DNA from: Segatella oris
GTDB lineage: Bacteria > Bacteroidota > Bacteroidia > Bacteroidales > Bacteroidaceae
Assembly: GCF_900637655.1 (NCBI RefSeq)
Contig: NZ_LR134384.1
Span: 2,046,001-2,110,000 of the forward strand
Direction of reading: 5' to 3'
Length of the DNA: 64,000 bases
Shown here: piece after piece, positions 46,983 to 56,257 of the stretch
How the letters are laid out: every line of letters starts with the position of its first letter
How positions within the stretch are numbered: position 1 is the stretch's first letter
Notes under the pieces: model-generated
Seen by the model: the letters and a program-made list of their open reading frames with translations, nothing else
Database searches by the model: none
Told to the model about the DNA's origin: nothing
Position numbers and translations under genes: made by a program

Positions 46983-48166
46983 AAGGAAAGAAGATTGTAC
47001 TTGGAATTACAGGCTCTATAGCAGCCTATAAATCGTGCCTCATCATTCGTGCTCTTATCAAACACGGTGCTGAGGTACAAGTTGTTATTACCCCATCGGG
47101 CAAAGAGTTCATTACGCCGATAACGCTTTCTGCACTCACCCATAAGCCTGTAATCAGCGAGTTTTTCTCTCAACGTGACGGCACATGGCACTCCCATATA
47201 GACCTTGGATTGTGGGCCGATGCCATGCTCATAGCCCCTTGCACGGCAAGCACACTCGGAAAAATGGCACATGGTGTGGCTGACAACATGCTTATCACCA
47301 CCTATCTCAGCATGAAAGCCCCTGTGTTTATTGCTCCGGCAATGGACCTCGACATGTTTCAACATCCTTCTACGCAGGCCAATCTCCAGCAACTGAAATC
47401 CTATGGCAACCATATCATAGAACCCGCAAGCGGCTTTCTGGCCAGTGGACTTGAGGGAAAAGGGCGAATGGAAGAACCGGAAAGAATTGTTGAACAACTC
47501 GACAAATTCTTCAACTCGACTGCTGACCTGCAGGGAAAGAATATCATGATTACGGCTGGTCCTACATACGAGAAGATTGATCCCGTGCGTTTCATCGGCA
47601 ATTATTCAAGCGGAAAAATGGGATATGCACTGGCCGAAGAATGCTATCGCCGTGGAGCTGAGGTCACATTGATAAGTGGCCCCGTGAGTCTTAGTTGCTC
47701 GGAGGGCATCAGAAGGATAGACGTGGAGAGTTGCGAAGAGATGTATGAGCAGGCAACAAAGGCCTTTCCACAACAACATGCAGCCATTCTGTGTGCGGCA
47801 GTGGCCGATTTCAAACCCGAAAACGTGGCAGAAACGAAGATTAAACGTGAGAAAGACGACTTGCTTCTCCGTCTCAAACCCACGCAGGATATTGCTTCTA
47901 CGCTCGGAAAGATGAAGACCTCAGATCAGCGTATCATCGCTTTCGCACTCGAAACCAATGACGAAGAGCAGAATGCCAAGCAAAAATTAGAGAAGAAGAA
48001 TGCCGATTTCATCGTGATGAACTCTACCCGAAATCCAGGAACGACATTCCAGAGCGATGAGAACCAGATAACGATTATCCATAAAGAAGGAAAGAAAGAA
48101 TATGCCAAGAAGCCGAAAACAGATGTTGCCAAAGATATTGTTGACGAGCTGGCTACTCTTTTGTAG
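46976..48166 (+). CDS. coaBC: Bifunctional phosphopantothenoylcysteine decarboxylase / phosphopantothenate-cysteine ligase
   Basis: The 396-residue protein has an N-terminal flavin-dependent CoaC domain (KIVLGITGSIAAYKSCLIIRAL, GLWADAMLIAPCTASTLGKMAHGVADN, PAMDLDMFQHP). A C-terminal CoaB domain follows (IMITAGPTYEKIDPVRFIGNYSSGKMGYALA). The two halves carry out consecutive steps of coenzyme A synthesis. The CoaC catalytic His is in WHSHIDLGL. It overlaps both neighbours, indicating translational coupling. Confidence 0.95.
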   Translation: MLKGKKIVLGITGSIAAYKSCLIIRALIKHGAEVQVVITPSGKEFITPITLSALTHKPVISEFFSQRDGTWHSHIDLGLWADAMLIAPCTASTLGKMAHGVADNMLITTYLSMKAPVFIAPAMDLDMFQHPSTQANLQQLKSYGNHIIEPASGFLASGLEGKGRMEEPERIVEQLDKFFNSTADLQGKNIMITAGPTYEKIDPVRFIGNYSSGKMGYALAEECYRRGAEVTLISGPVSLSCSEGIRRIDVESCEEMYEQATKAFPQQHAAILCAAVADFKPENVAETKIKREKDDLLLRLKPTQDIASTLGKMKTSDQRIIAFALETNDEEQNAKQKLEKKNADFIVMNSTRNPGTTFQSDENQITIIHKEGKKEYAKKPKTDVAKDIVDELATLL

Positions 48167-49028
48167 TGGCTCACTGCTGGCACAGGAACTGCAGGCTACC
48201 GTCAATATCAATCATGCACAGATACAAGGCACTGACAATTCGATATTCGATAATCTGCAAACTACCCTCATGCAATTTCTGAACGACCGCAAATGGACGG
48301 CTTTACAGTTTCAGAAAAATGAGCGTATACCCTGTAGTTTCAATATCACGGTGAACAAATACGACCGCAAGACCAACACTTTCAGCTGTAAGGCAATCGT
48401 TCAGGCTAACCGCCCGGTATTCAATTCTTCATACACCACCACCTTATATAATAATATTGATAACAACTTCGACTTTGAGTTTGCTGAATTCAGCCAGCTC
48501 GATTTCAACGAGGAACATATTGACAACCAACTGACGGCTCTCTGTGCCTACTATGCCTATCTCATCATCGGCATGAACCTTGACAGTTTCTCGCCCATGG
48601 GAGGAACTGACATTCTACAACAATGCCTCAACGTGGCCAATAATGCTCAAGGCTTGAACTTCACGGGTTGGAAGAGTTTTGACGATGACCGAAACCGATA
48701 TGCCTTTATCAATGGCTATATGGACGAGGCTTTGAAACCTTTCAGAATGCTTCAGTATGATTACTATCGGACAGGACTTGACGAGATGGCCAATAATGTA
48801 GAAAAGGCACGTGTGAACATCACTACGGCACTCGAGAACGACCTCCAGAAAGCCCATGAGAACCGTCCTTTGAGTATGTTGCCACAGATATGGACCGACT
48901 ATAAAAAGGATGAGCTTGCCAATATCTATCAAGGCAAAGGCACGCAGAAGGAGAAAGAAAGCGTCTACGAAATTCTTTTCAGACTCAATGCCAGCCTGAA
49001 TGAGGCATGGGATAAAATCAAACGATAA
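48102..49028 (+). CDS. porD: DUF4835 protein, PorD-like type IX secretion accessory
   Basis: The 308-residue protein has a signal peptide (LPKILLTSWLLFCSGSLLAQ). The mature part starts ELQATVNINHAQIQGTDNSIFDNLQTTLMQFLNDRKWT, the DUF4835 start. In Porphyromonas this family is called PorD and is needed for type IX secretion. The role in this organism is inferred. It begins inside coaBC (overlap 65 bases; an alternative ATG at 48126 overlaps 41 bases) and precedes recN by 10 bases. Confidence 0.82.
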   Translation: MPRSRKQMLPKILLTSWLLFCSGSLLAQELQATVNINHAQIQGTDNSIFDNLQTTLMQFLNDRKWTALQFQKNERIPCSFNITVNKYDRKTNTFSCKAIVQANRPVFNSSYTTTLYNNIDNNFDFEFAEFSQLDFNEEHIDNQLTALCAYYAYLIIGMNLDSFSPMGGTDILQQCLNVANNAQGLNFTGWKSFDDDRNRYAFINGYMDEALKPFRMLQYDYYRTGLDEMANNVEKARVNITTALENDLQKAHENRPLSMLPQIWTDYKKDELANIYQGKGTQKEKESVYEILFRLNASLNEAWDKIKR

Positions 49029-49038
49029 AACATAGACA

Positions 49039-50700
49039 ATGCTGAAACAATTATATATCAAGAACTTCACGCTGATCGACGAACTGAACATAGCATTCAA
49101 CAGCGGTTTCTCTGTGATTACCGGAGAAACAGGTGCAGGAAAAAGCATCATTCTCGGTGCTATCAACCTGCTTCTGGGTCAGCGTGCCGACACGAAAGTC
49201 ATAAAGGCAGACAGGGATAAATGCGTGATTGAGGCTCACTTCAATCTCTCGAAATATGGCATGGACCAGTTCTTCGCCGATAATGACATCGACTATGATT
49301 CAGAAGACTGCATCATCCGTCGGGAAATCAACAAGAATGGCAAGAGCCGTGCATTTGTCAACGACATGCCCGTACAGCTTACACTCATGCGAGAGTTAGG
49401 CGAGATGCTTGTAGATATTCACAGCCAGCATCAGAACCTCCTTCTGCAAAAAGAAAACTTCCAACTCAATGTGGTTGACATCATTGCCCACGACGAACAA
49501 GAACGCAAGAACTATCAGGAGAGTTTCAAAGCCTATCGGAAAGCTCATGCCGACCTGAAACAATTGGAGGAAAATATAGCACAAGGCAAAGAGAATGAGG
49601 AGTTTATGCGCTTCCAGTTCAATGAAATTGAAAAGGCAAACTTGAAAGCCGATGAACAGGAAAACATAGAACAGGAAACCGAACAACTCTCGCATTCAGA
49701 AGAAATCAAGGAGGCGCTTTTCGAGGGTGACGGCCTGCTTATAGGCGAAGAGCGGGGAGCCGTGGAACAAGTGAAACGAGCTGCCAACCGACTGCATGCC
49801 ATCGAGCAGGTGTACCCCAATGCCAAGGAATTGGCCGAACGACTCGACAACTGCCACATCGAACTTAAAGATATAGCCCAGGAAATCAGTCGTGATACTG
49901 ACCATATAGAATTCGACCCAGCCCGACTTGACCAACTCAATGAGCGCCTCGATACCATCTATTCCCTTCAACAGAAATTCCATGTGTCGACCATTGCCGA
50001 ACTCCTGCAAATCAAGGAAGAACTCGGGAAGCAGTTGGGCAACATCGACAACTCGGAAGAACTGCTTGAAGAAACCCGCCAACGCGTGAACCAACTCGAA
50101 CAACTCTGCCATGAGAAGGCCGAGATGCTCACACGGAAACGTGAGAAAGCGGCCTTGTTGGTAGAGAAAGAAATGGCCAACCGACTTGTACCTTTAGGGA
50201 TTCCCAATGTGAGATTTCAAATTCAACTCACTGTCAAAGAACTCTCTGAAGACGGTCGCGACAAGATAGCTTTCCTCTTCAGTGCCAACCGAAGTACGCC
50301 GCTCCAGCCTGTCAGTCAGGTGGCTTCGGGCGGTGAGATAGCCCGTGTCATGCTCTCTCTGAAAGCCATGATCAGCGGTGCTGTTCAGCTTCCGACAATC
50401 ATCTTCGACGAGATAGACACCGGGGTCAGCGGACGAGTGGCCGAGATGATGGCACAAATCATGCAGGAAATGGGCCAGCACGACCGACAGGTAATCAGCA
50501 TCACCCACCTTCCACAGATTGCTGCACTCGGCACCACCCATTATAAAGTGTCGAAAGAAGAAACCAATGAGGGCACGGTCAGCCACATGCGACTACTCAC
50601 CGACGATGAACGCATACAAGAGATTGCCCAGATGCTCAGCGGAAGTAATATCTCGGCCGAAGCTATCAGCAATGCCAAGGCCCTGCTCAAGAAAGCATGA
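49039..50700 (+). CDS. recN: DNA repair protein RecN
   Basis: The 553-residue SMC-like protein has Walker A GETGAGKSIILGAINLLLGQRAD near the N-terminus, then a long coiled coil (about 150-370). The ABC signature is VASGGEIARVMLSLK, and Walker B is PTIIFDEIDTGVSGRVAEMMAQIM. HDRQVISITHLPQIAALG completes the ATPase. RecN acts in double-strand break repair. It is the fifth gene of the dnaN run. Confidence 0.97.
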   Translation: MLKQLYIKNFTLIDELNIAFNSGFSVITGETGAGKSIILGAINLLLGQRADTKVIKADRDKCVIEAHFNLSKYGMDQFFADNDIDYDSEDCIIRREINKNGKSRAFVNDMPVQLTLMRELGEMLVDIHSQHQNLLLQKENFQLNVVDIIAHDEQERKNYQESFKAYRKAHADLKQLEENIAQGKENEEFMRFQFNEIEKANLKADEQENIEQETEQLSHSEEIKEALFEGDGLLIGEERGAVEQVKRAANRLHAIEQVYPNAKELAERLDNCHIELKDIAQEISRDTDHIEFDPARLDQLNERLDTIYSLQQKFHVSTIAELLQIKEELGKQLGNIDNSEELLEETRQRVNQLEQLCHEKAEMLTRKREKAALLVEKEMANRLVPLGIPNVRFQIQLTVKELSEDGRDKIAFLFSANRSTPLQPVSQVASGGEIARVMLSLKAMISGAVQLPTIIFDEIDTGVSGRVAEMMAQIMQEMGQHDRQVISITHLPQIAALGTTHYKVSKEETNEGTVSHMRLLTDDERIQEIAQMLSGSNISAEAISNAKALLKKA

Positions 50701-50760
50701 GACACCGTCTGGAAATATCCACCATATCACATTACGAAACAAGATAACCCTATATCAACA

Positions 50761-52416
50761 ATGAAAAAATCAATCATCATCATCTTAACCTTCGCATTCT
50801 CCCTGGGGATGTTCGCCCAATCGGCCTCCATGCAGAAGACTGCCAAATCCGTATTCACACTCACAACTTTCAATAAAGACGGCAGCCTGCGTGCCTCAAG
50901 CCATGGCGTCTTCGTGTCTTCCGACGGACAGGCTATCAGCACATGGGCACCCTTTGCCGGCGCTGATCATGCTATTGTCATTGATGCCAACGGCAAGCAA
51001 CACAACGTAGAGACCATCATTGGCGCCAACGAGCTCTATGACGTCTGCAAGTTCACCGTCAGCGGAACCACTCTCCCCGCTCCCATTGCCAGTTCTCAAG
51101 CCAATGGAAAGGCTTATCTCATAGGCTATTCAGTGGCTAAAGCCGACGTGAAGCCCTTCAAGATAGGCAGTGTGGAAAAGTTCATGAACAAATATAACTA
51201 CTATATTTTCACCCAAGATACCGCCGAAAACATGGCCAGCTGTCCGTTTGTCAACGACCGTGCACAGGTTATCGGACTCCTCCAGCATGGCAAGAATGGC
51301 GAAGTATATGCCACCGATGCCCAATTGGCCAACGACATCAAGGCAAATGCTTTCTCTGTCAACGACCCCGTATTGCGCACCTGCGCTATCCGCACGGCAC
51401 TGCCCGAGAAACAGGAAGAAGCCTTGCTCACCATGATGATGACAGGCGAGACGGTAGACTCTCTGAAACGACAAGCCTACATCGACGACTTCATCAAACG
51501 TTTCCCCACAGCCACTGAAGGCTACACCAACAAAGCCATAAGCTATGTGGATGCAGGCAAATATGCAGAAGCCGACAAGATGATGCAGACTGCCATTGAA
51601 CGTGCCACCAAGAAAGACGAGGCACACTCTGAATACGCCAAGGTCATCCTGCAAAAGCAAATCTATCATGCCGACAGTCCCTATCCTGCATGGACACTCG
51701 ACAAAGCCCTTGAAGAGGCACGAAAAGCCGAGGCCCTCAATCCGCTCGACGTCTATCGGCATCAACAGGCACAGATTATCTATTCACAAGGACAATATCA
51801 GCAAGCCTACGACCGTTTTATGGCACTCACCAAAAGCCCTATCCGCAATGGCGAGTTCTTCTATGAGGCCGCCCAATGCAAGACCATGCTCAAGGCTCCG
51901 CAAACCGAAATCATGGCCCTGCTCGACAGTGCGGTAGCTGCCTGTCCCCAACCGCTCACATCCGTGGCTGCCCCCTATGTGCTGGCACGCGGCATGGCCC
52001 TTGATGCCCAGGAAAACTACCGACTTGCCCTGAAAGACTACAATCTCTACGACTCACTCATGCAGGGACGCCCACTTGCCTCCAACTTCTATTACATGCG
52101 CTATAAGTGCGAGACCAAGACCCGCCAGTATCTTCAAGCTCTCAACGACATCGCCCGCGCTATCATCATGACCCCCGACGAGCCAACCTACTATGCAGAA
52201 ATGGCATCGCTCAGTCTTCGGGTAAAGCGCCTTGAAGATGCCGAGAAAGCCGCACAACGCTGTACAGAGCTTGCCCCCGAATATGCCGACGGCCACCTGC
52301 TTCTCGGCATTTCCCAACTCGAACTTGGCAAGAAAGAAACAGCCCGTTTATCATTGCTGAAGGCCAAAGAATTGGGTGACAAACGGGCCGATGAGTATCT
52401 TAAACGAATCAAATAG
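50761..52416 (+). CDS. Secreted degenerate trypsin-like domain plus TPR repeats
   Basis: The 551-residue protein has a signal peptide (MKKSIIIILTFAFSLGMFAQ). Its N-terminal domain (about 20-200) follows the trypsin/HtrA layout: SSHGVFVSSDGQAISTWAPFAGAD, then ENMASCPFVNDRAQVIGLL. The catalytic His (normally in TNxHV) is replaced around STWAPF, and the GNSGGP serine is lost (NMASCPF). It is therefore probably a pseudoprotease. The C-terminal two thirds is TPR-like (EGYTNKAISYVDAGKYAEADKMMQTAIERA, YADGHLLLGISQLELGKKETARLSLLKAKELG). It may be a periplasmic scaffold. A terminator follows. Confidence 0.82.
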   Translation: MKKSIIIILTFAFSLGMFAQSASMQKTAKSVFTLTTFNKDGSLRASSHGVFVSSDGQAISTWAPFAGADHAIVIDANGKQHNVETIIGANELYDVCKFTVSGTTLPAPIASSQANGKAYLIGYSVAKADVKPFKIGSVEKFMNKYNYYIFTQDTAENMASCPFVNDRAQVIGLLQHGKNGEVYATDAQLANDIKANAFSVNDPVLRTCAIRTALPEKQEEALLTMMMTGETVDSLKRQAYIDDFIKRFPTATEGYTNKAISYVDAGKYAEADKMMQTAIERATKKDEAHSEYAKVILQKQIYHADSPYPAWTLDKALEEARKAEALNPLDVYRHQQAQIIYSQGQYQQAYDRFMALTKSPIRNGEFFYEAAQCKTMLKAPQTEIMALLDSAVAACPQPLTSVAAPYVLARGMALDAQENYRLALKDYNLYDSLMQGRPLASNFYYMRYKCETKTRQYLQALNDIARAIIMTPDEPTYYAEMASLSLRVKRLEDAEKAAQRCTELAPEYADGHLLLGISQLELGKKETARLSLLKAKELGDKRADEYLKRIK

Positions 52417-52468
52417 AGGGCCTCAAACAAAGAGCATAAAACAGGAAAGTATCAAATAGCATGCAAGC

Positions 52469-52495
52469 CCGCCTCCTTCCATGGAGGTGGTTTTT
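52469..52495 (+). terminator. Terminator after the pseudoprotease-TPR gene
   Basis: An 8-base stem, CCGCCTCC / GGAGGTGG, is followed by TTTTT. It marks the end of the core dnaN-recN block. The T run touches the stop of the convergent DUF5675 gene. Confidence 0.8.
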
Positions 52496-52926
52496 CATTC
52501 TATCTCCACCTCCACACGCTCCCCTCTTCCCAAAGCCTCCGTCATCTTTTGCATCAGCAAATGCAGGGCAGTTCGAGAGTTCATCAATTCTCCCACCCTG
52601 CGGTTCCACCCCACAAGAATGCAACCTGAGGTGTCAGCGGGCCTATTTCCTGCATGAATGCGGATACCCTTAAATCCACGCACACCATAGACCAGTGGAA
52701 GCCAGCAACCAAAACGCGGGCTCTTGGTGATCAGCACCCGATAGCATCCCATGGGGATAGCCACCCTGCCACGTGCTTTTGCCAACTGAATATCACGGAG
52801 CGGTGTTTCCTTGGTCAATCCGCAATCAGCAGGTTCCAGCGTGTCACAAAAATATTGTCCGCCGACATAGAGATGTCCGATAGTATAATCCGTTTTTCGC
52901 GCTATACGTTTAATATTGATTTTCAT
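52495..52926 (-). CDS. DUF5675 family protein
   Basis: The start at 52926 (MKINIKRIARKTDYTIGHLYVGGQYFCDTLEPADCGL) gives 143 residues. The core reads RVAIPMGCYRVLITKSPRFGCWLPLVYGVRGFKGIRIHAGNRPADTSGCILVGWN. The His followed by S-G-C within a short span recalls the catalytic motif of L,D-transpeptidases, so a peptidoglycan-active role is plausible. DUF5675 proteins are common beside phage-like and VirE/HU clusters in Bacteroidota, often where an amidase would sit. No holin or other phage gene is seen here. Confidence 0.8.
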   Translation of the reverse strand: MKINIKRIARKTDYTIGHLYVGGQYFCDTLEPADCGLTKETPLRDIQLAKARGRVAIPMGCYRVLITKSPRFGCWLPLVYGVRGFKGIRIHAGNRPADTSGCILVGWNRRVGELMNSRTALHLLMQKMTEALGRGERVEVEIE

Positions 52927-52939
52927 AAGTACTTTTTTT

Positions 52940-53097
52940 AATGAATAATGCACAATTCATAATGCATAATTCATGAATCATGATTCCTCGTGCCACATTG
53001 CGCATTACGCATTATAAATTATGAATCATGAATTATGAATTATGAATTAACATATCGGGCCTAATGTTACATGTAATAATGTAATATGTAATATTTT
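52940..53097 (+). repeat. Truncated MITE-like element (copy C, right half only)
   Basis: Low-complexity steps built on AATTCATAATGCAT / ATGAATTATGAATT lead into GAATTAACATAT, CGGGCCTAATGTTACATG and then a right arm ending GTAATATGTAATATTTT. The last 60 bases match the right end of the complete element at 36.4 kb. The conserved core and left arm are missing. Confidence 0.65.
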
Positions 53098-53100
53098 ACC

Positions 53101-53226
53101 TTACCCCCGCCCCCTCTCCCAAAGAGAGAGGAGAGGTCTAATTTGAGTGGACTTACTCACCTTCCTCAAACAATATTCTCCAGCTCGCACTCCCCTCTCC
53201 TTGGGAGAGGGGTCGGGGGGAGGTGT
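53101..53226. repeat. GC-rich paired REP-like hairpins (copy 1)
   Basis: A left unit (CCCCCTCTCCCAAAGAGAGA...) and a right unit (CACTCCCCTCTCCTTGGGAG then AGGGGTCGGGGGGAGG) are each palindromic. They are arranged as an inverted pair around 50 bases of unique sequence. Two further copies lie at 61.4 and 61.6 kb. The composition contrasts sharply with the AT-rich element next to it. Confidence 0.75.
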
Positions 53227-53242
53227 CTGGGGAGAAGTTATC

Positions 53243-55480
53243 TTATATCTTCTTCCACATTCCTTTTCCAACACGTTCAATCCAGCCACTCGCTTTCCAA
53301 CGATGAATGACAACCCGAAGCGTACTCGCATGCTGATGTTTCAACACCTCAAGGTCGTGGAGGGTGAAAGTCGTTGGAAGTTCATCGAAAATCGTTGTAT
53401 CTCTCCTCTTCCGACCGACAGAGGAAACTGACTCCGCCTGTTCCAACAGCACCTCACCAAATAGCCTGCTCTGCTCGCGAAGTACATAATCTGCCATCAT
53501 TACGGCAAATTTCAAACATTCATTCGACTCTTTCCCATAGAGCAACCGATAGACCACACCACAACGAAAACCAATGACAGCAGCCCGCTTGCGATAGGTG
53601 TCCATCACTGTGTCGGCGCTCTTCATGGCCTCCAACCGCCGTGCCTCAACCCAGTTGGCCATAGCCCTGCGCAACCGAGGGGTATCCACAAATCCCTTAG
53701 CCTCTCTCAATCGGGTGACACACTCACTGATAGCCTGCCGGTGCGCATCATTCATGCCCTTGAAGTGAGGCATCGGGGCAAACGAATTATCAGGCATCTC
53801 GGCAAGCATCAGACGGGAGGAAAGTCCGTTTTCCACATTATCCGTCTTAAAACACTTGCGCAATGCTCCATACGTGCCAAGAATTGTCCAATTATAAGCC
53901 ACCTCAACAACTCCACTCTCTGCCTGGTCGGAATTATAATCCTGGCCCCAACGTCCGTTGTCGAAAGCCAATCGGTAGATGTCATATTTCGTAGACCACG
54001 AGCCAGCTCCATTGGTCTTATACAACGTATCGAGTTCTTCGCCGAAAGAATAAAGCGTGTGTCCATGTGCATTCTTCATTCGCTTTAGAAGCGTGGAACA
54101 GGAAATCGTGACAGGCACATTCCTAATCATCACTTCTGGGTCTCGAGGGGCTTTCTCATTGGCTTTCCTGCACTTTCGGGCCTGCTTCCATTCGTCCTCC
54201 TTATGTCGGGCAAGGGCATCCTCCTCGTCCATCTGCTTGAGCCACACGTCAATAGCTTCCTTACACGCACTCTTTCCCGAGGCCTGCGGACCAACGATGA
54301 CGCTCATCAGTCCCAACCTCATGCGCTTGCCATCACAATACTCCACCTCAACTCCGTCGGCATAACTTGCCGCCAAGGGCAACACGGCACAGAGCACAGC
54401 CATTTGCATAGGCTCAGGCACACCGAAGATTGACTCTCTCAATCCACGACACAACACCGAACTGAGCGCCTTTTCTTCTGTTTCCTGTAAAGGTTCAGAC
54501 ATTTCATCGCCCTTTGCCTCGCGTTCCAGATCGGCAATAATAGTCTTCAGCAGCCTTGAAATTCCCTTGGGCTGCTCCTTGCAAGCCGACTCAAGCACAC
54601 TTTTCATTTCCTGCTCCGGCAACCCCATGCGAGGCATCACGCGCATGAGCTTCCCTACATTATTGTCACAGATTGCTCTGAGATTGACTGCCAACTGATG
54701 AAGTTTCACATTGCGCTCTCCTTCCTGAGGCTCACCGCCCATCTTCTCCCACCAGCGAGAAATAATCGTGTCATAAGGAATCCCACGAAAGGTAGCAGCA
54801 ACCTCACCCTGTGCTTTCTCCTGACCAGCGGCAGGGGCAGGCAGAGGTTGTCGTGAGGCTTCCTGATTTCCAGACTCCTTCAACGCCGACAAGCATGCAG
54901 GCGTTTCAGAAATTGTTGGAGGTTCCGGCACGGCAAACAGCTTCTCGCTCTCATACAAGATATACGGCTCGGGAACAGCAAACGAACAGCGCGCATAATC
55001 CTTGACACTCTCATCATAGACGCTCATGCCCAACTGACTTGCCATCCACTTCTGCCCCTCAGCCAAAGCCATGCCTTGAGGAAGCACGAAAACCAGACGC
55101 AACCCCTCCAACGATGGCGAAACATGGGCAAGCACTATGCCCAACGTTTCTGCCCGCGGGGCAATCTCTCTCCATGTTTCGCGCGGAGCAGGAATATGGT
55201 CGATATCAAAAATACTCAATCCTGTTGGAACGGCTTCGGCATTCGCCCTGCGCCCCTTGGGAAACGTGGCATGAAAAAGAAACACTGGCAGACGGCGTTT
55301 ACATTCCGACTTGCGATGTTCGAAATCTTCCTGGCTCATCTCACCCCGAAGTTTCATCTCGCGGGCATCGGCTATCTCTGCACACAACCTACCGACTTTC
55401 TCTGACCGCACCACCTGGCGGAACAATTCGGGGGTACAATCTACTACCCCCCTGCTTATACTTGAACTATAACCAAACAT
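53243..55480 (-). CDS. VirE N-terminal (BT4734-like) / DUF3987 protein, predicted primase-helicase-like ATPase
   Basis: In this 745-residue protein, residues about 1-190 match the BT4734/VirE-N type (RLPVFLFHATFPKGRR, TGLSIFDIDHIPAPRE, LRLVFVLPQGMALAEGQKWM). The FDID acidic pair resembles primase-polymerase metal sites (inference). The DUF3987 part carries a P-loop, VIVGPQASGKSACKEAID (about 400), and IRNVPVTISCSTLLKRM. The C-terminus looks like a winged helix (LKHQHASTLRVVIHRWKASGWIERVGKGMWKKI). Such proteins recur in Bacteroidota with HU-like, DUF5675 or amidase and smalltalk genes. It is GC-richer than the RloA gene nearby. Confidence 0.82.
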   Translation of the reverse strand: MFGYSSSISRGVVDCTPELFRQVVRSEKVGRLCAEIADAREMKLRGEMSQEDFEHRKSECKRRLPVFLFHATFPKGRRANAEAVPTGLSIFDIDHIPAPRETWREIAPRAETLGIVLAHVSPSLEGLRLVFVLPQGMALAEGQKWMASQLGMSVYDESVKDYARCSFAVPEPYILYESEKLFAVPEPPTISETPACLSALKESGNQEASRQPLPAPAAGQEKAQGEVAATFRGIPYDTIISRWWEKMGGEPQEGERNVKLHQLAVNLRAICDNNVGKLMRVMPRMGLPEQEMKSVLESACKEQPKGISRLLKTIIADLEREAKGDEMSEPLQETEEKALSSVLCRGLRESIFGVPEPMQMAVLCAVLPLAASYADGVEVEYCDGKRMRLGLMSVIVGPQASGKSACKEAIDVWLKQMDEEDALARHKEDEWKQARKCRKANEKAPRDPEVMIRNVPVTISCSTLLKRMKNAHGHTLYSFGEELDTLYKTNGAGSWSTKYDIYRLAFDNGRWGQDYNSDQAESGVVEVAYNWTILGTYGALRKCFKTDNVENGLSSRLMLAEMPDNSFAPMPHFKGMNDAHRQAISECVTRLREAKGFVDTPRLRRAMANWVEARRLEAMKSADTVMDTYRKRAAVIGFRCGVVYRLLYGKESNECLKFAVMMADYVLREQSRLFGEVLLEQAESVSSVGRKRRDTTIFDELPTTFTLHDLEVLKHQHASTLRVVIHRWKASGWIERVGKGMWKKI

Positions 55481-55489
55481 ATGTTTTCA

Positions 55490-55625
55490 ATGTTTAATGT
55501 GAAATGTGAAATGTTTAATGTGGAATGTGGAATGAGGAATTAGAAATGAGGAATGTTTAATTATGAATTATGCATTATAAATTATGAATTAAATCAACTC
55601 CACATTACACACTCCTCACTCCTCA
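55490..55625. repeat. Low-complexity intergenic satellite
   Basis: Short steps of the type AATGTTTAATGTG, GGAATGAGGAAT and AATTATGAATTATGCATTATA fill the gap between the DUF3987 gene and the next one. The same vocabulary appears at 52940-53060 and 63490-63597. No coding or RNA feature is seen. Confidence 0.6.
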
Positions 55626-55937
55626 CTATAAATTATGAATTGCAAAATACATGAAGTCTGATGCTTCCTGACTTTCACGGTCAATCACCTCATAAGGACT
55701 TTCAATCTCTGTCCGTTCAACAGAGAGTGTCAGTCGGGCACGCTCCTTGCTGACGGTTGCTTTTCCATGTGCCAGCCGAATGGTCTTCGTTCCCGGCTCA
55801 CTCTCCTGCACTGGCTGTTTCCATGCATTGAAATTTCCCTCCTTGGGGTTCACCAATCCGATAGACCCTCTGACTCTGTTTCCACTTGCAATGAGCGACT
55901 GATACACCTTGTCGGCAATCTGAAGTTTGATTTCCAT
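55626..55937 (-). CDS. Small hypothetical protein
   Basis: The 103-residue protein MEIKLQIADKVYQSLIASGNRVRGSIGLVNPKEGNFNAW is mostly beta in character, with a middle block (KTIRLAHGKATVSKERARLTLSVERTE) and an acidic end. No family is recognised. It lies 15 bases after the OB-fold-like gene and in the same direction, so the two are probably an operon feeding into the DUF3987 gene. A role with DNA handling is suggested only by this company. Confidence 0.65.
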   Translation of the reverse strand: MEIKLQIADKVYQSLIASGNRVRGSIGLVNPKEGNFNAWKQPVQESEPGTKTIRLAHGKATVSKERARLTLSVERTEIESPYEVIDRESQEASDFMYFAIHNL

Positions 55938-55952
55938 GATGCTATCCTTTCT

Positions 55953-56234
55953 TTAGATGAGTTTTGTGATATAGATTTGATTCTCATGACGCTCCATGCC
56001 GTTCTTGTCGGTGAAAGGGCGCTGCTTGATATAGCCCTGCATGCGGTGCATCATGGTGCGGTCGTAAGGTTGGCAGTCGCGTGCCATGTCGCCCGTCATT
56101 TCAGCATAGAATTCATCGATGCCGTCACTCAGAATAAATCCCATCGTGTGGAAAGTCTTCTGCGTTCCGTCCTGGGCTGTATACTGGCGCGAAGTGTGCG
56201 CCCCTTGGTTGATGATTGTTACAAACTTTTCCAT
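55953..56234 (-). CDS. Small OB-fold-like (SSB-like) protein
   Basis: The start at 56234 gives MEKFVTIINQGAHTSRQYTAQDGTQKTFHTMGFILSDG, 93 residues in all. The strand pattern FHTMGFILSDGIDEFYAEMTGDMA followed by MQGYIKQRPFTDKNGMERHENQIYITKL resembles the last strands of single-stranded DNA-binding proteins (the Q/R-R-x-(F/Y)-T-D-x-x-G turn). It lacks an acidic C-terminal tail. With the DUF3987 ATPase and HU-like protein it would complete a small DNA-processing set (inference). A -7 box lies at 56335-56342. Confidence 0.7.
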   Translation of the reverse strand: MEKFVTIINQGAHTSRQYTAQDGTQKTFHTMGFILSDGIDEFYAEMTGDMARDCQPYDRTMMHRMQGYIKQRPFTDKNGMERHENQIYITKLI

Positions 56235-56257
56235 TTTTACTTTTCGTTTTTTTATTG

